Both the position numbers and the translations under genes were made by a program. From positions 1-64,000 of the forward strand of contig NZ_SDOY01000108.1 in assembly GCF_004117935.1 (NCBI RefSeq): a stretch of DNA of 64,000 nt, in the 5' to 3' direction. This document shows, one piece after another, positions 47,968 to 56,839 of this stretch (positions within the stretch are counted from its first letter, which is position 1; every line of letters starts with the position of its first letter). The notes under the pieces are model-generated. The model worked only from the letters and a program-made list of their open reading frames with translations, searched no databases and was not told where the DNA came from. Origin of the DNA: Streptomyces roseicoloratus (GTDB taxonomy: Bacteria; Actinomycetota; Actinomycetes; Streptomycetales; Streptomycetaceae).

Positions 47968-48944
47968 AGGAGCTCCTTGTACGTGCCGTAGTCGGCGTCC
48001 GGCTCGCCGCTGGGGCGGTAGTGGTCGGGGTAGCGGCCGCCCTCGGTCCACACGGGTTCGACGCGCAGGCCCATGCGGACCTGGTCGTACGGGATGCCGC
48101 CGATCCGGCCGTGCAGGGCGAGCCCGGCGCCGTCGAGGGCGATGTGGGCGTAGACGTACGGGACCTCGATGTCCAGGTTCTTCGCCTTGATGTTGACGAT
48201 GCAGAAGGTGGTGACGGTGCCGCGGGGTCCGACCTCGACGCGCTCGGTGGTGGCGACGCCGCAGGTGGGGCAGGCGCCGCGGGGCGGCACGTACACCTTG
48301 GCGCAGGAGGGGCAGCGCTCGCCGACGGTGCGGCGCTCGGCGAGGTCGTGCAGCCAGGCGGTCTGGGCGCGGCCCGGCGTGTACGTGTAGTCGAGGCGGG
48401 CGGGCGTGACGATGCCGGTGACCGGCTGGTCGAAGACGCCGTCGTGGGGCCGGGCGCCGGTTCCGGCCGCCGCACCGCCTTCCTCACCCGCGTCCGCGTT
48501 CCCGTACGGCTCGAAGCAGGCGATGTCGGTGATGGCGCCCTGCCGTTCGGCCGCCCAGCGGATCCGGACGCGCATGCCGGTGCGGACGGACTCGGGGCCG
48601 GGGGCGTCGAGGGCGTGGAGCAGCGCGGTGTCGGCGCCGTCGGGCCGGACCAGGACCCAGGCGAAGGGCGTGGTGAGCGGCTGGCCCCGCCGGGGCTCGG
48701 GGTTCCAGGCCCAGGTGGTGACGGTTCCGGTGGGGGCGAGCTCGACGAGGTCGCGCAGTTCGGCGGCGGTCTCGGGATCGTACTCGACGGGAGGCACGAG
48801 CACCCGTCCGGTCTCGGTGCGCACGCCGAGCAGGACGCGCTCGCGCAGTCCGGTGAGGAAGGCGGACTGCACGGGGCCGAGGGAGCGGGTGAAGGGGAAC
48901 TCGACGACGAAGGGGGCGCGGAGGGTCTCGGGGGCGGCGGTCAT
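47964..48944 (-). CDS. Tandem OB-fold/zinc-ribbon protein (DUF35, ChsH2-like) acting with thiolases
   Basis: 326 residues; ATG at 48944 after AAGGAGC. Two DUF35-like modules. The first (about 20-150) lacks cysteines (RTETGRVLVPPVEYDPE). The second (about 175-310) has an intact zinc ribbon CPSCAKVYVPPRGACPTCG, then an OB strand set (GPRGTVTTFCIVNIKAKNL, then VYAHIALDGAGLALHGRIGG). Such proteins pair with Ltp/thiolase enzymes; ChsH2 pairs with dehydratase and aldolase in steroid side-chain degradation. The order OB-Ltp-Ltp with 4-base overlaps argues for an equimolar complex. Confidence 0.87.
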   Translation of the reverse strand: MTAAPETLRAPFVVEFPFTRSLGPVQSAFLTGLRERVLLGVRTETGRVLVPPVEYDPETAAELRDLVELAPTGTVTTWAWNPEPRRGQPLTTPFAWVLVRPDGADTALLHALDAPGPESVRTGMRVRIRWAAERQGAITDIACFEPYGNADAGEEGGAAAGTGARPHDGVFDQPVTGIVTPARLDYTYTPGRAQTAWLHDLAERRTVGERCPSCAKVYVPPRGACPTCGVATTERVEVGPRGTVTTFCIVNIKAKNLDIEVPYVYAHIALDGAGLALHGRIGGIPYDQVRMGLRVEPVWTEGGRYPDHYRPSGEPDADYGTYKELL

Positions 48945-49048
48945 GGGGCGGCTCCTTGGTGGACGAGGGGAACTCCCGCCCCGACGGCGTGCGTCACGCG
49001 GGGCCGGGCGGGGCCCGGTTTCAGGAGGGGCGGGTGCCCGCGGGCGGG

Positions 49049-49849
49049 TTACTCCCGGCGGTAGACCGGGGTCCGTTTCTCCGCGAAGGCCTGCGCGCCC
49101 TCCTTCGCGTCGGCCGTGGCGAAGATCGGCCAGCCGCGCTTCAGTTCCGCCGCCAGGCCCTCCTGCTCCGTCATCTCGGCGGTCTCGTAGACCGACGCCT
49201 TGACGGCCTCGACGGCGAGCGGTCCGCAGGCGTTGATCCGCTCGGCGGTCTCCAGGGCGGCGTCCAGGGCGGTGCCGTCGGGGACGACGCGGCCGACGAG
49301 GCCGATGCGTGCGGCCTCGTCGGCGGTGTACGGGCGGCCGGTGAGGAGCATTTCGAGGGCGTGGGTGCGCGGGATCTGGCGGGGCAGCCGGACGGTGGAG
49401 CCGCCGATCGGGAAGAGGCCGCGGCGGACCTCGAAGAGGCCGAAGGCGGCGGAGGCGCCGGCGATCCGGATGTCGGTGCCCTGGAGGATCTCGGTGCCTC
49501 CGGCGACGCAGTGTCCCTCGACGGCGGCGATGACCGGCTTGCGCGGGCGGTGGTGCCGCAGCATGGCCTTCCAGTGGAGGTCGGGGTCGGCGGCCATGCG
49601 GTCCCGGTAGGCCTCGCCCTCCATGCCCTTTCCGGCGAGCGCCTTGAGGTCCATGCCGGCGCAGAAGGAGCCGCCGGCGCCGGTGAGGACGACCGAGCGG
49701 ACGGTGTCGTCGGCGTCGGCTTCCAGCCAGCCGTCGTACAGGCCGACGAGCATCGGCAGCGAGAGCGCGTTCCTGGCCTCGGGCCGGTTCAACGTGAGGA
49801 CGAGTGTGGCGCCTTCGCGCCGCACGTCGAGATGTTCGGTGCCACCCAT
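49049..49849 (-). CDS. Enoyl-CoA hydratase/crotonase-family enzyme
   Basis: 266 residues; ATG at 49849 after GGGAG. Crotonase fold: LNRPEARNALSLPMLVGLYDG, then the oxyanion loop SFCAGMDLKALAG, and HCVAGGTEILQGTDIRIAGASAAFGLFEVRRGLFPIGGSTVRLPRQI, where the two acidic positions are Glu (GGTEI) and Glu/Arg. ENA-type hydration of 2-enoyl-CoA is the likely step. Divergent from the acyl-CoA ligase gene, across an inverted repeat. Just upstream on the same strand as the OB-thiolase genes (104-base gap). Confidence 0.87.
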   Translation of the reverse strand: MGGTEHLDVRREGATLVLTLNRPEARNALSLPMLVGLYDGWLEADADDTVRSVVLTGAGGSFCAGMDLKALAGKGMEGEAYRDRMAADPDLHWKAMLRHHRPRKPVIAAVEGHCVAGGTEILQGTDIRIAGASAAFGLFEVRRGLFPIGGSTVRLPRQIPRTHALEMLLTGRPYTADEAARIGLVGRVVPDGTALDAALETAERINACGPLAVEAVKASVYETAEMTEQEGLAAELKRGWPIFATADAKEGAQAFAEKRTPVYRRE

Positions 49850-49912
49850 GGGCGTCTCCCGTCTCCGTTTCCGGAACAGGTTGCAGGAGTGGCGGGTCCA
49901 GTTCAATAGTTT

Positions 49913-49929
49913 TCTGACACTCAGTCAGA
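49913..49929. promoter_or_regulatory. Operator-like inverted repeat in the divergent acyl-CoA region
   Basis: TCTGAC (49913-49918) and GTCAGA (49924-49929) around ACTCA. It lies in the 177-base region between the hydratase and ligase genes, as expected for a TetR-type repressor controlling both. No TetR gene is in the window. Confidence 0.5.
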
Positions 49930-50026
49930 TTCTTCTGCGTGCCCCCTTCCCACCTCCGCCCGTCGGCGCTCTAATGACCGCCCAGTGACCGGCGGGAGCC
50001 GGTCCGGGCCAGGATCAGGAGGAACG

Positions 50027-51688
50027 GTGGAGTACAACCTTGCCGACCTGTTCGAATCGATCGTCGACGTGGTCCCGGACCGCGAGGCGCTGGTCTACGT
50101 CGACCACCCCGGCACCGGCGCCGAGCGCCGGCTGACCTACGCCGGACTCGACGCCGCGGCGAACCGCGTCGCGCACCACCTGATCGACGCGGGCCTGCGG
50201 CCCGGCGAGCACCTCGGCCTCCACCTGTACAACGGAATCGAGTACCTGCAGACGGTGCTCGCCTGCCTCAAGGCGCGGATCGTGCCGGTCAACGTCAACT
50301 ACCGGTACGTGGAGGAGGAGCTGGTCTACCTCTACCGGGACGCGGACCTGGCCGCGCTCGTCTTCGACGCCGAGTTCACCGAGCGCGTCGCGGGCGCCCT
50401 GCCGCAGACGGAGAAGCTGCGGCACCTCGTGCGGGTGGGGACCCCGCACGAGGAGGCACCGGCCCTCGACTGCGTCGAGTTCACGGCGGCCGAGGCGGCC
50501 GGATCGCCGGAGCGCGGCTTCCCGCCGCGCTCGCCCGACGACCTCTTCATCATCTACACCGGCGGCACCACCGGCATGCCCAAGGGCGTGATGTGGCGTC
50601 AGGAGGACCTGTTCTTCGCCGGCCTGTTCGGCGGCGACCCGAGCGGCGAACCCGTGAAGCGGCCCGAGGAACTGGCCGAGCGGGTCGCCGCGGGCGGCGC
50701 GGGGCTCACCTTCTTCCCCACTCCCCCGCTGATGCACGGCACGTCCACGCTCACCACGTTCATCGCCTTCCACTACGGGCAGCGGGTGGTGATCCACCGC
50801 AAGTACGTGCCCGAGGAGGTGCTGCGCACCATCGAGAAGGAGCGGGTGTCCAGCGTGTCGCTGGTCGGCGACGCCATGCTGCGGCCCCTGGTCGACGCCC
50901 TCCACGGGCCGTTGAAGGGCACCGACCTGTCCTCGCTGTTCAGCCTGTCCTCGTCCGGCGCGATCATGTCGGACACCGTGCGCGACCAGTTCCGCGCCCT
51001 GGCCCCGAACGTCCTGCTGCTCAACAACTTCGGTTCCTCGGAGTCCGGTTCGAACGGGCGCGCGACGGACGACTCGGGCCCCGCCACGGGCTTCCGGCTG
51101 CACGTCAACGAGCGCACCCAGGTGGTCGACCCGGCCACCCGCGAACCGGTCGCCGTCGGCGAGGTCGGCCGGCTCGCCCAGCGCGGCCACGTCCCGCTGG
51201 GCTACTACAACGACCCGGCGAAGACGGCGGAGACCTTCTTCCGCAGGGGCGGCGAACGCTGGGTGCTCCTCGGAGACATGGCCACAATCGACGCCGAGGG
51301 CATCGTCACCGTCCTCGGGCGCGGCTCGCAGTGCATCAACACCGGCGGCGAGAAGGTCTATCCGGAGGAGGTCGAGCAGGCGCTCAAGTCCCACCCGGAC
51401 GTGTACGACGCGCTGGTCGCCGGCGTGCCCGACACGACGTGGGGCAACCACGTCGCTGCCGTCGTCCAACTGCGCGAAGGAGCAGCGCCGTTGGACCTGG
51501 CAGCGGTCCAGTCCCACTGCCGCACCCGGCTCGCCGGCTACAAGGTGCCGCGTCAGCTCGTCCTCGCCGACACGATCCAGCGCTCGCCCAGCGGCAAGGC
51601 GGACTACCGCTGGGCCCGTGCGGTGGCGACGCAGGCGGACGCCGGGGCCGCGGGCTCCGGGGCCGGGAGCTCCGGAGCCGGCACCTGA
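50027..51688 (+). CDS. FadD-type acyl-CoA synthetase
   Basis: 553 residues; GTG at 50027 with AGGAGGAACG upstream. ANL adenylate-forming enzyme: P-loop FIIYTGGTTGMPKGVMWRQEDL (near 180), FNNFGSSESGSNG (A4), YYNDPAKTAETFF, RWVLLGDMATIDAEGIVTVLGRGSQCINTGGEKVYPEEVEQALKSHPDV (hinge and A8), and SPSGKADYRWAR with the catalytic Lys (A10). FadD19/FadD17-like actinobacterial branch. Activates a carboxylic acid for the divergent hydratase-thiolase unit. Its stop codon abuts the next gene's stop with no gap (TGATCA). Confidence 0.9.
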   Translation: MEYNLADLFESIVDVVPDREALVYVDHPGTGAERRLTYAGLDAAANRVAHHLIDAGLRPGEHLGLHLYNGIEYLQTVLACLKARIVPVNVNYRYVEEELVYLYRDADLAALVFDAEFTERVAGALPQTEKLRHLVRVGTPHEEAPALDCVEFTAAEAAGSPERGFPPRSPDDLFIIYTGGTTGMPKGVMWRQEDLFFAGLFGGDPSGEPVKRPEELAERVAAGGAGLTFFPTPPLMHGTSTLTTFIAFHYGQRVVIHRKYVPEEVLRTIEKERVSSVSLVGDAMLRPLVDALHGPLKGTDLSSLFSLSSSGAIMSDTVRDQFRALAPNVLLLNNFGSSESGSNGRATDDSGPATGFRLHVNERTQVVDPATREPVAVGEVGRLAQRGHVPLGYYNDPAKTAETFFRRGGERWVLLGDMATIDAEGIVTVLGRGSQCINTGGEKVYPEEVEQALKSHPDVYDALVAGVPDTTWGNHVAAVVQLREGAAPLDLAAVQSHCRTRLAGYKVPRQLVLADTIQRSPSGKADYRWARAVATQADAGAAGSGAGSSGAGT

Positions 51689-53209
51689 TCACACGCCGAA
51701 CTCCCGCAGAGCCGCCAGGAACTGCTTCGGCCGCTTCGCGTGCACGAGGTGTCCGGCCTTGATGGTGACCAGCCGGGCGTCCTGGATCTCCTCGGCCATC
51801 CAGGCCAGCTGCTCCTGCGGCAGATGGCTGCTCGTGCCGCCGCCGATCACCAGGGTGGGCCGGGAGATCACCGCAAGCTCGGTGCGCCAGGCCGGATCGG
51901 GCTCGTTCACCTGGGCGTCGGTCGCCGGGACCACCGCCCAGTCGAAGCCGAGCGGCCCCTCCGGGCGCTCCGCGCGGCCGCGCGGCGGGTCGAGCGGGAA
52001 GAAGACCGGGACGTCCTCCAGGACGAGCCGGTCCATCAGCTCCGGCTCGCTCTGGGCGAGCAGGCAGACGGCCGCGCCGCCCATCGAGTGCCCGACGACG
52101 GCGGGGCGGACCAGCCCGAGGGCCGTGACGAAACCCCTCAGCTCGTCACGGAAGACGTCGAAGCCGTAGTGCCCGGGGTGGTCGCTGAGCCCGTGCCCGC
52201 GCAGGTCGACCGCGTACACCCGCCGGTCGGCGGAGAGCGCGGCCGCGATCTCGCTCCAGTCGGTGCCGTTCTCCCCTCTGCTGTGCACCAGGACCACCGG
52301 CGGCGCGTCCTCGGGGCCGCTGACGCGGTAGGCGAGCCGCACCCCGTCGACGGTCACGGTGGCCACCGCGGGGTCGAGGAAGGCGGCGACCGGACGGACG
52401 AAGCCGCCGGGGTCGTCCACCCACGGGAAGTGGCCGGCGCCGGGCTGGACGACGAGCTCGGCATGCGGGAAGCAGGCGGCGAACTCGGCGGCGCGGGCCG
52501 GGCTCGGGCCCGGGTCGTACCCGCCGGCGAGGACGAGGACGGGCGCGTCCAGTCCGCGCAGCGCGGCCCGGGTGGCCTCGGGGTCCAAAGCGCCGGGCGC
52601 GTAGAAGGCGCTCGCCGCCTCCCAGTTCGTCTGCGTGGCGGCGTCGGCCGCGTGGGCGCGGGCGGCGTCGTCCCAGCGGCCGTACGCGAACGGCATCGTG
52701 ATCCCCGACTGCTCCGGCAGCGGGGTGTCGGGGCCGAGGGACTCCAGGGCGGCCCACGCGGCCGGGTACCAGTCCTGGTCCGCGAAGACCTCGGTGGCGG
52801 CGTCCCATTCGGCATCGGGGATCTCGATGCCGACCGCCCGGGTGCCGCCGGTCACCAGGACGAGGGAGCGGATCCGATCGGGGTGGGCGGCGGCGTAGAG
52901 CGTGGCGAGGGCGGCGCCCGCGGAGTGTCCGAGCAGGTCGATCCGGTCGAGCCCCAGGTGGGCACGGAGCGCCTCGACATCGGCGACCTGCCGGTCACAG
53001 CGGTAGCTCGCCGGGTCGGCCGGGGCGCCGCTGCCGCCGACGCCGCGCTGGTCGAGCACGATCAGGCGGCGGTGCGCGGACAGTCCGCCGAGGTCGCCGA
53101 GGTAGGTCGCGTCGCGCATCGGCCCGCCGGGCAGCACGACGAGGGGTTCCCCCGTGCCGAGGGTCCGGTAGGCGAGCCGGGTTCCGTCGTCCGTCGTGAA
53201 GTGGGGCAT
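51689..53209 (-). CDS. Tandem double alpha/beta hydrolase
   Basis: 506 residues; ATG at 53209 (53221 possible, no clear ribosome site for either). Two complete hydrolase domains in one chain. Domain A (1-275): VLPGGPMRDATYLG oxyanion region, DLLGHSAGAALAT nucleophile, and a GAGHFPWVDDPG catalytic His. Domain B (about 280-506): VLVHSRGENGTDW, AVVGHSMGGAAVCL, and a final KAGHLVHAKRPKQF His. Each keeps Ser, acid and His, so both may be active. Homologues are normally single-domain lactonases/epoxide hydrolases; a fusion of two unlike domains is unusual. Confidence 0.87.
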   Translation of the reverse strand: MPHFTTDDGTRLAYRTLGTGEPLVVLPGGPMRDATYLGDLGGLSAHRRLIVLDQRGVGGSGAPADPASYRCDRQVADVEALRAHLGLDRIDLLGHSAGAALATLYAAAHPDRIRSLVLVTGGTRAVGIEIPDAEWDAATEVFADQDWYPAAWAALESLGPDTPLPEQSGITMPFAYGRWDDAARAHAADAATQTNWEAASAFYAPGALDPEATRAALRGLDAPVLVLAGGYDPGPSPARAAEFAACFPHAELVVQPGAGHFPWVDDPGGFVRPVAAFLDPAVATVTVDGVRLAYRVSGPEDAPPVVLVHSRGENGTDWSEIAAALSADRRVYAVDLRGHGLSDHPGHYGFDVFRDELRGFVTALGLVRPAVVGHSMGGAAVCLLAQSEPELMDRLVLEDVPVFFPLDPPRGRAERPEGPLGFDWAVVPATDAQVNEPDPAWRTELAVISRPTLVIGGGTSSHLPQEQLAWMAEEIQDARLVTIKAGHLVHAKRPKQFLAALREFGV

Positions 53210-53316
53210 GGCGCCGATCATGGACGGCGGCCCCTGGTCCCGACAACCGGGTTCCGCCGAGAGCGCGATACTGTGGAAGATCGTCCGTCCCACCTGCGAA
53301 GGAAGCCGTTCCCACC

Positions 53317-54147
53317 GTGTCCCAGACCCGCCCGGCAGCACCGCACCCCGACGAGCTCCGCGGCGACTGCGCGAACTGCTTCGGGCTCTGCTGTGTGGCC
53401 CTTCCCTTCGCCAGGTCCCACGACTTCGCCGTGAACAAGTCGGCGGGCGACCCGTGCCGCAACCTCCAGGACGACTTCCGCTGCGGCATCCACACCCGGC
53501 TGCGGGACTCCGGCTTCCCCGGCTGCACGGTCTACGACTGCTTCGGCGCCGGCCAGCACGTCTCCCAGGTCGTGTACGGCGGCGTGTCCTGGCGCGAGGC
53601 GCCGGACACCGCACGGCAGATGTACGAGGTGTTCCCGGTGGTGCGCGGGCTGTACGAGCTGCTGCGCCACCTCACCGAGGCCCGCTCGCTCGCCGCGACC
53701 CGGCCCCTCCACCGGGACCTGGACCGGGCGCTGTCCCGGGTGACCGCGCTGACCGGTGGCGACGCGGCCGAACTGGAGAGGCTGGACGTCGCACCCGTGC
53801 GCGCCGAGGTGAACCCGCTGCTCCTGAAGAGCAGCGCCCTGGTGCGCGCCGAGGCCGGCGGGAAGCCCAAGGACCGGCGGGGCGCGGACCTGATCGGCAA
53901 GCGGCTGCGCGGGGCGAAGCTGCGCGGCGCGGACCTGCGCGGGGCGCTGCTCATCGCGGCCGACCTCACCGGCGCCGACCTGTCGCTCGCCGATCTGATC
54001 GGCGCGGACCTGCGCGACGCGGACCTCTCGGGCGCGGACCTGACCGGCGCCCTGTTCCTGACCCAGCCCCAGCTGAACTCGGCCCGCGGCGACGCGGCGA
54101 CCCGTCTGCCGGAGGGCTTCGAACGCCCCGCGCACTGGACGCGCTGA
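53317..54147 (+). CDS. Cys-cluster (YkgJ-like) domain fused to pentapeptide repeats
   Basis: 276 residues; GTG at 53317 after GAAGGAAGCC. The N-terminal 75 residues hold many cysteines: GDCANCFGLCCVALPF, AGDPCRNLQDDFRCGIHTRLRDSGFPGCTVYDCFGAGQ. The C-x2-C-x4-CC pattern recalls the zinc/iron-chelating YkgJ family. A helical middle (about 90-175) follows. The end (about 188-250) has about ten pentapeptide repeats of the A(D/N)LxG type (GADLRGALLIAADLTGADLS), which form a right-handed beta-helix. Function unknown; metal-dependent DNA mimicry or regulation is one possibility. Confidence 0.83.
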   Translation: MSQTRPAAPHPDELRGDCANCFGLCCVALPFARSHDFAVNKSAGDPCRNLQDDFRCGIHTRLRDSGFPGCTVYDCFGAGQHVSQVVYGGVSWREAPDTARQMYEVFPVVRGLYELLRHLTEARSLAATRPLHRDLDRALSRVTALTGGDAAELERLDVAPVRAEVNPLLLKSSALVRAEAGGKPKDRRGADLIGKRLRGAKLRGADLRGALLIAADLTGADLSLADLIGADLRDADLSGADLTGALFLTQPQLNSARGDAATRLPEGFERPAHWTR

Positions 54148-54233
54148 CCCCGCGGGAAGGCCGGGCCGTCCCCGCGTGATCCGTCCAGGGCCCCGGCTCC
54201 CGGTCCGGTCCGGCCCTGCTCCGCGACGAGCGC

Positions 54234-55016
54234 CTACACCTCGTACACGTACGGCGTGGTGGTGGTGAGTGCGGCGAAGCCGAGCCGGGCGAGGATCGGG
54301 CGGCTGGTTTCGGCGGCGTCGACCTGGACCCAGCGGCGGCCGTGCGCGGCGGCGAGGCGGGCGCGGTGGGCGACCAGCGCGCGGTAGAGGCCCTGGCCGC
54401 GCCAGGGGACCACGGTGCCGCCGCCGTACAGTCCGGCGAAGTCGCTGCCGGGCGGGAGTTCCAGGCGGGCGGCGCTGACCGGGTCGCCGTGGTGGAGGGC
54501 GAGGACGGCGGCGACGGTGCCGGGGGCGCCGGCGAGCTGGTCCAGCAAACGGCGCCCGAGGGCGGTGGAGTCGCCGCCGAAGGCGCGGTCGTGCACCTCG
54601 ACCACCATCCGTACGCCCTCCTCGTCGGTGACCTCGCGCAGTTCCACGCCCTCGGGGAGGACGGCGGGCGCGGAGACGGCCGCGGCCTCGGCGACCATCA
54701 CGGTCTCGCGCTCGTCGGGGACGAAGCCGGCGGCAAGCAGCCGGTCGGCGAGGTCGACGGGCGTGTCGTGGGCGTACAGCTTCCATTCGAAGCCGTGGCC
54801 GACGGACCGGAAGTGGCGGATCTGCGCGGCGACGGCCGCATCGGCGTCCGCGGCCGTCAGAGCGGACCAGAGCACTCCGTTCCAGCCGTGCGCGGGTCCG
54901 GTCTGGCGCACCACGGAACCGTCCCGCTCCACCCGTGCCGCCGGCCCGTCGGGCCGGGCGTCGCGGCGGAGCTGCCGGTCGAGCAGGGTGCGCAGTGCGG
55001 TGAGGTCGAGGTCCAT
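54234..55016 (-). CDS. GNAT acetyltransferase at the end of the pigment operon
   Basis: 260 residues; ATG at 55016. N-terminal domain (1-130) of the tandem GNAT type (FEWKLYAHDTPVDLADRLLAAGFVPDE), then a C-terminal GNAT (VELREVTDEEGVRMVVEVHD, YGGGTVVPWRGQGLYRALVAHRARLA with the acetyl-CoA site, ARLGFAALTTTTPYVYEV). It follows the second P450 gene by 41 bases on the same strand, so it may belong to the operon; acetylation of a small molecule is possible. Confidence 0.8.
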   Translation of the reverse strand: MDLDLTALRTLLDRQLRRDARPDGPAARVERDGSVVRQTGPAHGWNGVLWSALTAADADAAVAAQIRHFRSVGHGFEWKLYAHDTPVDLADRLLAAGFVPDERETVMVAEAAAVSAPAVLPEGVELREVTDEEGVRMVVEVHDRAFGGDSTALGRRLLDQLAGAPGTVAAVLALHHGDPVSAARLELPPGSDFAGLYGGGTVVPWRGQGLYRALVAHRARLAAAHGRRWVQVDAAETSRPILARLGFAALTTTTPYVYEV

Positions 55017-55057
55017 GGCCCCACCCCAGCACCGGGCCGGGCCGGGGTGCCACCGGT

Positions 55058-56269
55058 TTACCAGGTCACCGGCAGGGTCCGGGGGCCGCGGTTGACCGTG
55101 CCGGTGCGCCAGGCGATGCGTTCGGGCGGTACGGCGAGCGCGAGGCGGGGCAGCGTGGCGAGCAGGGTGCCGAGCATGACCTCGGCCTCCATGCGGGCGA
55201 GCTGGGCGCCCGCGCAGTAGTGCGCGCCGTGCCCGAAGGCGAGGTGCGGGGCGCCCTCGCGGGTGAGGTCGAGCCGGTCGGGGTCGGGGAAGACGGCGGG
55301 GTCGCGGTTGGCGGCCGGGTAGAAGACGTGGACGGCCTCGCCCGCGCGGACGGTGATGCCGCCGACCTCGACGTCGGCGGTGGCGATCCGGGGCATGCCG
55401 ACGCCGTTGCGCTGCGGGATGTAGCGCAGCAGTTCGTCGACGGCACGGGGCAGTCCGGTGGGTTCGGCGCGCAGCTTGGCGGTCTGCTCGGGGTGGGTGA
55501 GCAGCACGTACACCATGGTGGCGACGATGTTGCGGACGGCGTCGAGGCCGTTGAGCGTGAGCATCACGGCGAGGGCGACGAGTTCGGGGGTGCTGACGCC
55601 GCCGGCGGCGCGGGCCGCGGCGAGTTCGCTGATCAGGTCGTCTGCGGGGTGCTCGGCGCGGTGCCGGGCGAGATCGGCGAAGTAGCCGGCGATCTCCTTC
55701 TTGACGGCCTCGCCGGCGTCGGCGGTGGTGTCGTGCGAGAGCAGTCCGGCGCGCCACTCCTGGACGCGGTCGAGGTCGGCGGCGGGCACGCCGAGGAGTT
55801 CGGCGACGACCGCGGCCGACAGCGGGCCGACGTAGCGCTCGGCGACGTCGGCGGGCGGGCCGGTCTCCAGGAGGTCGCGGGCGGCCCGCTCGGCGCGGCG
55901 GGCGGTGTGCCCGCGCAGGGCGGCGATGCGGCGCCGGCCGAAGGTGGGGGCGATGAGCTTGCGCAGCCGGGTGTGCTCGGGCGGGTCGGCGCGGCCGACG
56001 CCGCCGGCCGGGGCGAGGGTGTGCGGGGTGGTGCTGGGCAGCGGCCGGCCGACGGTGCGGGCCCGGCTCATCCGGAGGTCGGAGCTGATCTGCTTGACGT
56101 CCTCGTAGCGGGTGACCAGCCAGGCGTGGCCTTCGCCGTACGGGAGGCGGATCCGGGCGACGGGTTCCTCGTGGAGCAGACGGTGCGGCACGGGGTCGAC
56201 GTCGGTTCCGGGCAGGGGGACCACGGCCCAGTCGTGGACGACCGGGCCGTGGAGCGGGTCGGGGGTCAT
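55058..56269 (-). CDS. Cytochrome P450, CYP158A-like (second P450)
   Basis: 403 residues; ATG at 56269, overlapping the cupin stop by 4 bases. P450 landmarks: ExxR helix DELLRYIPQRN, heme loop FGHGAHYCAGAQLA (Cys ligand). The I-helix reads LTLNGLDAVRN, so the conserved acid-Thr pair is Asp-Ala, lacking the Thr. The ending (RTGTVNRGPRTLPVTW) matches CYP158A enzymes of S. coelicolor, which couple flaviolin. Together with the first P450 it suggests biaryl coupling or oxidation of a naphthoquinone. Confidence 0.85.
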   Translation of the reverse strand: MTPDPLHGPVVHDWAVVPLPGTDVDPVPHRLLHEEPVARIRLPYGEGHAWLVTRYEDVKQISSDLRMSRARTVGRPLPSTTPHTLAPAGGVGRADPPEHTRLRKLIAPTFGRRRIAALRGHTARRAERAARDLLETGPPADVAERYVGPLSAAVVAELLGVPAADLDRVQEWRAGLLSHDTTADAGEAVKKEIAGYFADLARHRAEHPADDLISELAAARAAGGVSTPELVALAVMLTLNGLDAVRNIVATMVYVLLTHPEQTAKLRAEPTGLPRAVDELLRYIPQRNGVGMPRIATADVEVGGITVRAGEAVHVFYPAANRDPAVFPDPDRLDLTREGAPHLAFGHGAHYCAGAQLARMEAEVMLGTLLATLPRLALAVPPERIAWRTGTVNRGPRTLPVTW

Positions 56270-56823
56270 GGCGTGGGGGCGGCCTCCGGCCGGGCGCCGG
56301 CGTCGTGCCGGAGCGGGGTGATCTGTTCGATGTCGTAACGGATGCGGAGTTCCTCGACGGCGGCGTGGTCGACCTCGCCGCCGTCGGCCGCGCCGAGGAT
56401 CTCCATGAGCTCCTCGAAGTAGGTCTCGTGGTAGGTGGGCGGGGCGACCTGGAACAGCATCCGGGCGGGCCGGCCGCCGACGTTGGCGAAGGCGTGCGGG
56501 CAGCCGGGCGGCACGAGCATGAGGGTGCCGGGGGTGGCCCGGACGGGGCGCCGGCCGTCGGCGGAGCGCCAGCCGCGCCAGCTGTCGGCGGTGCGCACCT
56601 CGGGTTCGAAGGCGAGCACGTCCAGCTCTCCGTCGAGGAGGTAGAAGAGCTCCTCGGCACGCCCGTGGGTGTGGGCGCCCACGTCGAAGCCGGGCGGGAC
56701 GACCACCTCGAAGGTGGAAGCCGTGCGGGTGTGCTCGCCGGTGACTTTGAACGTGACGTGCTGGGCGGGGGTGGCCAGGATCCGGCCCTCCCCGGGGGGT
56801 ACGACGAGGCCGCTGGGGGTCAT
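56266..56823 (-). CDS. momA: Cupin quinone-forming monooxygenase (MomA-like)
   Basis: 185 residues; ATG at 56823. Full cupin motif 1, GAHTHGRAEELFYLLDGEL (HxH...E...G), and motif 2, PGTLMLVPPGCPHAFANVG, give a metal site. In S. coelicolor the THN synthase and CYP158A2 genes are followed by a cupin that oxidises 1,3,6,8-tetrahydroxynaphthalene to flaviolin; the same gene order here supports this assignment. The DNA overlaps the following P450 start (ATGA) and lies 16 bases after the previous one, so it is co-translated. Confidence 0.78.
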   Translation of the reverse strand: MTPSGLVVPPGEGRILATPAQHVTFKVTGEHTRTASTFEVVVPPGFDVGAHTHGRAEELFYLLDGELDVLAFEPEVRTADSWRGWRSADGRRPVRATPGTLMLVPPGCPHAFANVGGRPARMLFQVAPPTYHETYFEELMEILGAADGGEVDHAAVEELRIRYDIEQITPLRHDAGARPEAAPTP

Positions 56824-56839
56824 CGCGGGGCGGTTCCTC

